Assembly: GCF_020400725.1 (NCBI RefSeq)
Contig: NZ_JAINVG010000025.1
Span: 1-64,000, forward strand
DNA from: Streptomyces sp. NK15101
Lineage (GTDB): Bacteria; Actinomycetota; Actinomycetes; Streptomycetales; Streptomycetaceae
DNA: 64,000 nt
Reading direction: 5' to 3'
Shown: in pieces, positions 16,169-23,043 of the stretch
Layout: every line of letters begins with the position of its first letter
Position numbering within the stretch: position 1 is the stretch's first letter
The notes under the pieces: model-generated
Database searches by the model: none
Told to the model about the DNA's origin: nothing
Seen by the model: only the letters and a program-made list of their open reading frames with translations
Position numbers and translations under genes: made by a program

Positions 16169-16819
16169 TCAGGAGGACTTCGCGGCGCGCGTCGGCACGC
16201 CGGTCACCAGCCCGTCCCCCTCGCAGCCCAGCTTCGCCGAGACGTCCCGGGCCGCCGCGTTGGCGAGGGTGACCAGGCGGGTGCGCTGCTCCAGGTCCGT
16301 CTCCTCGACGTCCGCCGGGCCCCGGACGGCCGTCTCGACGACGATCGGGTGGGCGGGCGCCTTGAGGCGGCAGGTGAAGTAGAGCTTGCCGAGGGTGGAC
16401 GAGGAGAAGGCCTCGACTCCGGTGGCGTACGAGGTCACGGACTTGGCGAGCTCCGGGCCCAGGTAAGGGCCCTTCCCCACCGCGCTCACCTCGATCCTGA
16501 CGTCCTGCGTCGCCTCGTCCGCTGCCTGGAGGCCGCAGTACCTCACCGGCTGCGGCCGGTACGAGTCGGCCCACGGCGCGGCGGCGTCCTCGCGCAGCCT
16601 GTCGAGGGCCTTCTCCGGCTTCGACAGGTCGTCCTCGAAGCGCTCGCCGCCGAGGACGGCCTCGAGCGCCGCCGCGGCGGGCGCGTCCTTGGCGAAGCCG
16701 CCGCAGGCCTCGGCGGCCGTGAGGCCTTCGGGTTCCTTCGTGGCCTCTCCTCCGGAGCAGCCCGTGAGGACGGCGGCCAAAGCGCCGGCCACAGCGATCC
16801 CTGAAAGCGCAGACCGCAT
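16169..16819 (-). CDS. Cys-rich lipoprotein, module 2 (first copy)
   Basis: A 216-residue lipoprotein with lipobox VLTGC; lipidated Cys at residue 21. The four conserved cysteines follow as ACGGF, RYCGL, FTCRL and LGCEG. The C-terminal half contains VTLANAAARDVSAKLGC, nearly the same as in the next gene. The ATG at 16817-16819 comes one base after the stop codon of the large WXG protein, so translation is probably coupled. Function is not recognised. Position immediately downstream of a putative secreted, membrane-active protein fits an envelope immunity or assembly factor; this is inference. Confidence 0.87.
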   Translation of the reverse strand: MRSALSGIAVAGALAAVLTGCSGGEATKEPEGLTAAEACGGFAKDAPAAAALEAVLGGERFEDDLSKPEKALDRLREDAAAPWADSYRPQPVRYCGLQAADEATQDVRIEVSAVGKGPYLGPELAKSVTSYATGVEAFSSSTLGKLYFTCRLKAPAHPIVVETAVRGPADVEETDLEQRTRLVTLANAAARDVSAKLGCEGDGLVTGVPTRAAKSS

Positions 16820-16820
16820 G

Positions 16821-19142
16821 TCAGTCCTTCTTCTCGTACGGGTCGGGCAGCGAGTTGTCGCGGGAGTGCATGCGCGAGTCCCGGACGTACTTGACCAGTT
16901 CCTCGTCGAGGTAGTTGCGGTCCTTCTCGCTCCAGCCGGGGGCGTTGGCGTAGGCGATGCCGGGGCGGAGCGAGTTCTCCTTGCCCATGGCGAGCGCCTC
17001 GTCCTTCAGGTCGTCGGACTTCTTCTTGAGCAGCTCGTCCTTCTCGTACTTCTCCGCCATGTCGTCGGCTTCCATGCCGATGAAGGTGGTCACCGCACCG
17101 CCCACCGTCTCGGCCGCCAGAGGTACGAGGACGCCACCGGCGCCGCCGGTCAGGGCGACGACACCGCCCGCCGCGACCGCTCCGACGCCGAACTTGACCC
17201 ATTCGGTCGTCTTGCCGACGGCCTTCTTGTGCTCCTCGGAGTCCTTCTCGTAGTCCTTGTCGATCTGCGCCATGCGGGACTCGTCCATGATTCCCTGCGC
17301 CTCCGACCCGATCCGCAGGGTCGTCCGCGCGTCGGTGAGGTCCCGGTCGTCGAAGGTGGAGCCGGGCTTCGGGCCGACCTCGTCCAGGACGCTCGTCGTG
17401 TACAGCATCTCGGCTGCCGAGAGCGTGGAGTGGCCGGTCTCGCTCTGCGACACGATGCCCATGAAGTTGACGGCGTCGCCGCGGTTCCAGAGCAGGCCGG
17501 TGTCGAACTCCTCGCCGAACCGGGACTTGCCCTTGTCGTCGTTGTAGCCGAAGGGGGAGTTCGTCTTCTCCTGCATCGTCGTGTCGCTGTCCGTCTCCAG
17601 GGAGCGGTTCAGCTCGTCGATGTAGGCGGCGCCCATCTTGCCGAGGCTGTCGTCGATGCCCGGCTGCTCGTGCATGTACTTGGGGTCGCTGCCGTACCGC
17701 TCGACGACCTTCTGCATGACCTCCGCGTTCTCCTTGGTCCGCACGTCCTTGAGGCCCTCGGCCTCGGCGTCGTACGGGTGGCCGGTGGTCGCGGACTCCA
17801 GGGCGTGGCCGAGGGCGTTGTAGCCGGGCTCCTTGGTCCGGTCGCCCTTGTCGTTGATCTCCTCGGGCCACTCGCGGTCCTTGGTGAAGTAGTCGAACGG
17901 GTCGAGCTTCTTGTCGTCCTTGGTGTTCTCGGGCGTGAGGTCGATGTCGCCGTTGAAGAAGTCCGTCGACGCCTTGGGGTTGTGCCCGAGGCCTTCCATG
18001 AAGCCGACCATGGGGTCGTTGCCCAGGTCGCCGCCCATCCAGTTCAGGTGGCTCGGGCCGCCGGTCAGCTGGTGCCAGGCCCGGTCGGCGGGCAGGCGAC
18101 CGTCGCCGGTCATCTTGCGCTCGGTGACGACGAGGCCGGTGCCGTAGTCCTTCAGGAACTTGTCGTCGTAGTCGCCGACCCGCATCAGGTTGCTCATGAC
18201 CTGGAAGCCGTACGGGCTGGTGCCGCGCGTCTGGATCGGCTCGCTGCCGGCCTTGATGACGTCGGCCTTCCACTGCTCCATCTCGGGGCTCGTGGAATGG
18301 GTCGCGGTGGCGAGCGTCAGACTCCAGTTCGTCTGCAGTTCCTTCAGCTTGTCGCGGTGGTCGACGCCGAGGCGGGAGCCGTCGCTCGGGTCGCCCATGT
18401 CGGCCCAGTACTCCATGCTGCCCTTCGGCCCGACCTCCAGGGCGAACTTCTCGGCGAAGTACGGGTCCTTCTGGTTGGCCTTGAAGAGGGCGTTGAGCTT
18501 GTCGATCTCCGCCGGGGTGGCCTCGTCGCCTTTCTTGTACAGCTCGTAGGCGGCGTGCGCGTCCTCGGCGTCCTGCGCCTTCGAAGCGGCCTTGAGGGAG
18601 TCGTAGCTCGTGCCGGAGAAGTTCATCTTGTCGCCGCCGACGAGTCCGCGCAGGGCACGGGAGGCGACGTCGTCGGCGTTGTTCGCGCGGTCGATCGCGG
18701 CCTTGATCGCCGACCCCATCGCCTCGAAGTCGGCCTGCTCGGGCTTGGGCCCGTCGTAGTCCTTGGCACGGCGATCAGGGTGGATCAGGTAGCTGACGAC
18801 ACCGTCCTGGTCGATGCGGATGCCCTTGCCCGGGGCCTCCGCGACGAGCTTCTCCAGCTCGGTCTTGGCGGCCTGGAACTCGCTCTCCGCGTCGCGCAGG
18901 ATGTTGCGGATGCTGCTCGCCTCGGTGAGGGCGTCGCCGAACTCCTTGGCGGTCTTGCGGACGAACGCCTGGGTCACGCCGGCGTTCTCGCCCTTCCAGT
19001 CCGCCTTGTCGGCCTTGCCCTGGAGGCCGGTCTCGGCCTTCTCCTTGGTCTTCTCCAGCTTGGACACCGTCTCCGACCAGACGGTGACGGCCTCTTTGAG
19101 ACCGCTGAGGTGGGCGTGGAGGACCTGGTCGAACTTCAGCAT
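16821..19142 (-). CDS. Large WXG-containing putative type VII cargo, module 2
   Basis: A 773-residue paralogue of the 779-residue protein in module 1. The N-terminal hairpin holds WKG (about residue 50) in ADWKGENAGVTQAF, followed by KTAKEFGDAL. The shared core includes GHALESATTGHP, MGAAYIDELN and AEMLYTTSVLD. A Gly/Val/Ala-rich hydrophobic region lies near 645-690, followed by a charged tail of Glu/Lys/Asp. GAGGGAATC precedes the ATG. No enzymatic signature is recognised. No Sec signal is present, so export would need a type VII route, consistent with the WXG hairpin and the mycosin in the same operon. It is flanked by the small partner upstream (40 bp gap) and two lipoproteins downstream. 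Confidence 0.86.
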   Translation of the reverse strand: MLKFDQVLHAHLSGLKEAVTVWSETVSKLEKTKEKAETGLQGKADKADWKGENAGVTQAFVRKTAKEFGDALTEASSIRNILRDAESEFQAAKTELEKLVAEAPGKGIRIDQDGVVSYLIHPDRRAKDYDGPKPEQADFEAMGSAIKAAIDRANNADDVASRALRGLVGGDKMNFSGTSYDSLKAASKAQDAEDAHAAYELYKKGDEATPAEIDKLNALFKANQKDPYFAEKFALEVGPKGSMEYWADMGDPSDGSRLGVDHRDKLKELQTNWSLTLATATHSTSPEMEQWKADVIKAGSEPIQTRGTSPYGFQVMSNLMRVGDYDDKFLKDYGTGLVVTERKMTGDGRLPADRAWHQLTGGPSHLNWMGGDLGNDPMVGFMEGLGHNPKASTDFFNGDIDLTPENTKDDKKLDPFDYFTKDREWPEEINDKGDRTKEPGYNALGHALESATTGHPYDAEAEGLKDVRTKENAEVMQKVVERYGSDPKYMHEQPGIDDSLGKMGAAYIDELNRSLETDSDTTMQEKTNSPFGYNDDKGKSRFGEEFDTGLLWNRGDAVNFMGIVSQSETGHSTLSAAEMLYTTSVLDEVGPKPGSTFDDRDLTDARTTLRIGSEAQGIMDESRMAQIDKDYEKDSEEHKKAVGKTTEWVKFGVGAVAAGGVVALTGGAGGVLVPLAAETVGGAVTTFIGMEADDMAEKYEKDELLKKKSDDLKDEALAMGKENSLRPGIAYANAPGWSEKDRNYLDEELVKYVRDSRMHSRDNSLPDPYEKKD

Positions 19143-19182
19143 CTGATTCCCTCGTCAGCCGGCCACGACGGCCGGCTCCGGA

Positions 19183-19599
19183 TCACTTGAAGTGCTTGTC
19201 GAGCTCTGACATCGAGAAGTTCGCGATCAGCGTCTCCTCGTGGTTGGCGTGGCTGACGACGGTGTCCTCGAGGTGGTTGTGGATGTGCGCGCAGGCGCTG
19301 AGGAGCGCCTCGGCCTGGCCGCGCCAGGTGTCCCACATGGTCCACATCGCGGATCCGGTCAGGAAGCCGTCGCCGTCGAGGCTCTTGGCGGCGGTGTCGG
19401 TCTGGGCGCCGGCGTGGAAGGCGTCCCGCTCGAACCAGTGGAAGAGCTCTTGGGCCTCGTTGCCGATGGCCTTGAGGTCGGCGGAGGTCACCTTGTAGTC
19501 GCTGGCACCCCCACCGCCGCCGCCCTCGGCGGGCACGCTGTTGAGCCTCATCGCCGCGGTCTCGCCGCGGACTTGGCTCCACTCCTCGTCGAACGACAT
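19183..19599 (-). CDS. Small WXG-like partner protein, module 2
   Basis: A 138-residue protein with start MSFDEEW, a linker containing PAEGGGGGG near residue 24 and a helical hairpin whose turn carries the WXG tripeptide as TWRGQ (about residue 96), preceded by FLTGSAMWTMWD. The C-terminus SELDKHFK parallels the module 1 copy. The length slightly exceeds the usual ~100 residues of WXG100 proteins because of the N-terminal extension. GGGGAAG lies 3 nt before the ATG. It sits between the mycosin gene (49 bp) and the large cargo-type gene (40 bp). Likely role: ESX-type substrate or partner of the large protein. Confidence 0.85.
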   Translation of the reverse strand: MSFDEEWSQVRGETAAMRLNSVPAEGGGGGGASDYKVTSADLKAIGNEAQELFHWFERDAFHAGAQTDTAAKSLDGDGFLTGSAMWTMWDTWRGQAEALLSACAHIHNHLEDTVVSHANHEETLIANFSMSELDKHFK

Positions 19600-19648
19600 C
19601 TACTTCCCCATGAGTGAGTTACGGACGATCGACGGCAGGGGGTCGGAC

Positions 19649-20875
19649 TCAGCCCCGCCGCGAACGGAGAACGGGCACGGCGATCGCGGCCCCGACGAGC
19701 ACGGCGGCCCCGATCCCGAGGCCGATCCAGAGGCCGGTGTTGCCGCCGTCTTCGGTGGCGGCGGCCTGGGGAGCGGGGGCGGGGGCGGCGGAGGACGTGG
19801 AGGGCGCCGGGTCCGCCGAGGCGGACGCGGACGGCGTCGCGGTCTCGGCGAGGTCGTCGATGGGCCGGACGTCGGCCGGGCCGGGGTCACCGGGCGTCTT
19901 CAGCGCGCGGAGAGGCCGGATGGCGCCGTAGCCGATGTAGTCGCTGCGCTTCTCGCCCCCGGAGGGCTTGGCGACGGTGTTGAGCATGACCTTCAGGACC
20001 TGGTGGTTGGTCCAGTCGGGGTGCTTCGACCAGATGAGTGCCGCGGTGGCGGAGGCGAGAGCGGTGGAGTTACTGGTACCGGAGGAAGTGCAGATGCGAC
20101 CACCGGCACACGCGGCGAGAGTGTCCTTGCCGGGGGCGACGAGGTCGACCTGCGGTCCGTGCTGGGACATCGGGATGCGTGTCGCCTTCTCGTCGACCGC
20201 ACCGACACCGACGACACCAGGAGTCGCCCCCGGGTATTCGAGCAGGTTCCTCTTGTCACCCGTGTTGCCGACGGAGGCGAAGACCAGGGCCCCCTTGTCC
20301 AAGGCGTACTTCACAGCTTCCGTGAGCTGCGGTGATCCCTCCGGGGAGCCCTGCGAGATGTTGAGGACCTTGGCACCGGAGTCGACGGCGAAGCGGATGG
20401 CTTCGGGCATGACGGTGTTGAACTCACGGTTGGCCGCCGCCTGGCTCTTCTTGCCGCCTTCCGCTCCCGGCACCCGCACAGGGAGGATCTTGGCGCCGGG
20501 TGCGAGCCCGAACGCACCGTCACCTCCGTTCGCCTGGCCCGTGCCCGCGATGAGACCGGCCATGTCCGTGCCGTGTCCGGTGTAGTCGGTGAACTCATCA
20601 CCGGCTTCGTCCGGTGCGAAATCCTTACCCTTGAGCACTTGGCCCGTAAGGTCCGGCTGCTGCTTCTCCACGCCACTGTCGATGACCGCGACGGTGATGC
20701 CCTTACCTGTGCTGAGCTGCCAAATCTCTTCTGCACCGAAGGCATCCAAGTGCCACTGCCGGTCCCGGATGCTTTCCGCTTGTGCAGGGGCGGAAGCGAT
20801 GCCCACCAGCAGCATCCCCAAGGCGGCCGAGGCGGTGACTCGGGCACGGCTCCGACGAATACTGCTGGTACGCAT
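19649..20875 (-). CDS. mycP: Mycosin: type VII secretion-associated subtilisin-like protease
   Basis: A 408-residue protein with an N-terminal signal peptide cleaved near AQA-E (residue 34), a subtilase domain, a Pro/Ala/Ser-rich linker (about 335-372) and a C-terminal membrane anchor (GLWIGLGIGAAVLVGAAIAV) ending in RSRRG. The catalytic triad is visible as Asp66 (VIDSGV), His101 (GHGTDMAG) and Ser268 (SGTSNS), with the oxyanion Asn204 (VGNTG). This architecture is that of the mycosins of ESX systems. The residues after the catalytic Ser (GTSNSTALAS) differ from the usual GTSxAAPxV. It lies between two WXG-type genes, but no EccB, EccC, EccD or EccE gene is in the window. Confidence 0.93.
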   Translation of the reverse strand: MRTSSIRRSRARVTASAALGMLLVGIASAPAQAESIRDRQWHLDAFGAEEIWQLSTGKGITVAVIDSGVEKQQPDLTGQVLKGKDFAPDEAGDEFTDYTGHGTDMAGLIAGTGQANGGDGAFGLAPGAKILPVRVPGAEGGKKSQAAANREFNTVMPEAIRFAVDSGAKVLNISQGSPEGSPQLTEAVKYALDKGALVFASVGNTGDKRNLLEYPGATPGVVGVGAVDEKATRIPMSQHGPQVDLVAPGKDTLAACAGGRICTSSGTSNSTALASATAALIWSKHPDWTNHQVLKVMLNTVAKPSGGEKRSDYIGYGAIRPLRALKTPGDPGPADVRPIDDLAETATPSASASADPAPSTSSAAPAPAPQAAATEDGGNTGLWIGLGIGAAVLVGAAIAVPVLRSRRG

Positions 20876-20892
20876 CTGCTTCCTCGCGCTGA

Positions 20893-22398
20893 TCAGTCGA
20901 TGACGGGCGGTGCCACGCGGCGGTTGCCCTGCTGCCAGGTCTCCTCGTCCTCGACCAGGTAGTCGGGACGCTCTCCGTTCTGCTCCTCGCGCTCGCCCGG
21001 TTTCGCCGCGTTTCCGCGTACGAGGCCCGAGCCGCCGGCCGTGAAAGGCTTCCCGGCCCCACCGACGGCACCGGCGCGCTGCGCCTTGCCGCCGACGACC
21101 CCGCCGGTCTCGCCGGCGAGGCGTCGGCCACCGGTGATGCCGTTCTGGCCGGACGCGCCGCCCATGGGGCCGCCCATGCCGTGCGCGCCGCCCATGGCTC
21201 GGCCCATGCCCGTCCGGTTCTGCCCGGTGGGCTCGTTGCCGATGACGGTGCTGCGCGGGATGCCGGTTTGCGGCCGGCCCGTGGTGCTGGGAACCGCACG
21301 GCCACCACTGATGCCCTCCCGGGGCACGCTGGGGCCGGTACGGAGACCGCCGGTCACCGGGCCGCGGGGATTGCCGGTACCACCGGTGATGGGCGAGGTG
21401 GGGCCGAAGGGGCCGGGACCGCCCTTGACGGTCAGCGGAGGCACGCCGGTCGTCACGAACGGAGGCGTACCCAGGTCCGGCTTGGTGATCGGCGGCGGAC
21501 CGCCCGGGGTCGGCGTCTGCGGTCCGGGCGTGGTCGGCTTCGGCAGGGTCTCCACACTGTCGATGCCGAGGTCCACCGGAGCATCGGGCCGGACCTCAGG
21601 CTTGATCACATGTACCGGACCGGTCGGGTCACCCGTCGGCGGGACAGTGGTGGTGTCCGGCGAAGTCCGCGTGTCCGGCTGGCTACGCGTGGTGTGCGTT
21701 CCCCTATTCGTCTCCGTGCTCGCGGAGGAACGCTCGCCCTGTGACGTGTAAGTGCTGGAGCTGGACCCGGCACCGCGATCGCCCATGTCCGCCGGCACGA
21801 AGTCACCCGGCGGCGGCGGGAACGTCGGCGGCTCGAAGTTCTTCATCTGGAAGCTCGACCACTGGTACGAGGACGAGAGCTTCTCCATCTCGTCCGCCGC
21901 CGCCTGCCTGTTCGCCTCTTCCTTGGCCTCGATGGCCTTGAGCTCCTCGCTCGCGGCCATGGCCTTCTGGGCGTTGCGGGCGACCGTCGCCGAGTCGGGG
22001 TCGTTGTGGTACTTCTGCGCGGCTTCCAGGTTCGCCTTGGCCGACTCGTGGGACGTGTACTTGGGAATGGCGCTCTGCGCGCTGGCGATGGACTGCGCCG
22101 CGCGGCCCATCCACTCGGAGGCGTGGGCACTGTAGTCGCCCAGTGAGTGGGTCGAGCTCACCACTCCCTCGGCCCACTCGGTGAACGCCTTCTCCGCCTC
22201 GCCCTTCCAGTCCACCCGGCCGGTGCGGTTCTTGAGCTGCTCAGCGATGCGATGCAGCTCCTCGGCGGCCGCCTTGAGGCGGTCGCCGGCGATCCTGACA
22301 CTGGGTTCGCTGGCTTCGTTCAGCCAATCCAGCATCTGCTGGTGACTCATGGAGCGAAAATTGGTTCCGCCGCCTCCGCCGCCCTCTGCAGGCCTCAT
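20893..22398 (-). CDS. WXG-like protein with a long Pro/Gly/Thr-rich tail
   Basis: A 501-residue protein. It begins MRPAEGGGGGG, the same Gly-rich motif as in the small partners. Residues 20-190 are a helical bundle with WKG in GRVDWKGEAEKAF (about residue 65) and LEAAQKYHNDPDSATV, resembling PPE/WXG-type ESX substrates. From about residue 200 on, the protein is disordered: Ser/Thr-rich, then Pro/Gly repeats (PTGDPTGP, GGMGGPMGG-like) to a polar C-terminus. Upstream of the ATG lies GAGGCGAAGG. It precedes the mycosin gene by 17 bp, which is the usual PPE-like/mycosin neighbourhood of Streptomyces. Likely a secreted or surface-spanning ESX substrate. Confidence 0.85.
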   Translation of the reverse strand: MRPAEGGGGGGTNFRSMSHQQMLDWLNEASEPSVRIAGDRLKAAAEELHRIAEQLKNRTGRVDWKGEAEKAFTEWAEGVVSSTHSLGDYSAHASEWMGRAAQSIASAQSAIPKYTSHESAKANLEAAQKYHNDPDSATVARNAQKAMAASEELKAIEAKEEANRQAAADEMEKLSSSYQWSSFQMKNFEPPTFPPPPGDFVPADMGDRGAGSSSSTYTSQGERSSASTETNRGTHTTRSQPDTRTSPDTTTVPPTGDPTGPVHVIKPEVRPDAPVDLGIDSVETLPKPTTPGPQTPTPGGPPPITKPDLGTPPFVTTGVPPLTVKGGPGPFGPTSPITGGTGNPRGPVTGGLRTGPSVPREGISGGRAVPSTTGRPQTGIPRSTVIGNEPTGQNRTGMGRAMGGAHGMGGPMGGASGQNGITGGRRLAGETGGVVGGKAQRAGAVGGAGKPFTAGGSGLVRGNAAKPGEREEQNGERPDYLVEDEETWQQGNRRVAPPVID

Positions 22399-22442
22399 CC
22401 TTCGCCTCTTCCCCGTGTCCCCGACATTCCGTCCGCACCCGC

Positions 22443-22922
22443 TTACTTGAAGGAGCCGCCGCCCTCGGTGTCCTGGCTGCCTTCGCTCGCCGGTACGTCG
22501 CGGCCCGCTTCCTTGTCCGCCTTCTGCTTGGCGTCCCAGGTCCGGTCGTGGATATTGATCATCTTGCGCTTCACGTCGTCGTCCATCTGCTCGAAGCCGT
22601 CCTTGGACGCGACGACCGCGATACCAAGGCCCTCCAGGCAGTCCTGCAGCAGGCCCGAGAGGTCCGTGAGCTGCTTGAGGACGGCGTTGTACGAGTCATA
22701 GACGCTGGACGCCTCGCCCCAGGCCGCGCCCCCGCCACCGAACTGATTGCGCGTCACCGGATCCGACTTCATCTTGCCCTTGTCGGCCTCCGAGGAGGTC
22801 AGCATCTCGATCAGGCCGTCGATGCTCGTCTTGAACTCCGACATGGACTCGGAGTTGTAGCGCACGGCATCCGCGCTCATGCCGCGCATCCCGTAGCTGG
22901 CCCCGTCCAACTCAGCTCGCAC
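22443..22922 (-). CDS. Small helical protein heading the WXG/mycosin operon
   Basis: A 159-residue protein of two or three long helices with a Gly-rich turn QFGGGGAAWGEAS (about 70-80) that resembles a WXG-type turn. The later segment LTDLSGLLQDCLEGLGIAVVASKDGFE matches the end helix of ESX-like proteins, and the tail is polar (EGSQDTEGGGSFK). I choose the GTG at 22920-22922 because GGGGGAGGAA lies 7 nt upstream; an ATG 30 nt earlier is also in frame. It is the first gene of the seven-gene leftward operon, 44 bp before the PPE-like gene. Probably the EspB/Esx-like small partner of the next protein; function unproven. Confidence 0.78.
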   Translation of the reverse strand: MRAELDGASYGMRGMSADAVRYNSESMSEFKTSIDGLIEMLTSSEADKGKMKSDPVTRNQFGGGGAAWGEASSVYDSYNAVLKQLTDLSGLLQDCLEGLGIAVVASKDGFEQMDDDVKRKMINIHDRTWDAKQKADKEAGRDVPASEGSQDTEGGGSFK

Positions 22923-22967
22923 GTCCGCGTTCCTCCCCCGGTGAACCACCATGCCGTGTACCGCACA

Positions 22968-22973
22968 AGTCTA
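22968..22973 (-). promoter_or_regulatory. -10 box of the WXG/mycosin operon
   Basis: TAGACT on the minus strand matches the Streptomyces TAnnnT consensus and lies 46 bp before the first start codon of the operon, in the 121-bp gap after the molybdo-hydroxylase operon. No consensus -35 is visible. Confidence 0.45.
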
Positions 22974-23043
22974 GAAGTCCACTGTAGTCAGGAACGACGA
23001 CAGTCCGCACCTCTCGGTTGCACAAGCAACGGACATCACATGG

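Noticed and set aside
6417..22922. A complete type VII secretion system
   Set aside because: Only substrate-like genes and a mycosin are present. No EccB, EccC, EccD or EccE is seen; the FHA/FtsK-like protein at 54.8 kb is 32 kb away and lacks the canonical three-ATPase layout.
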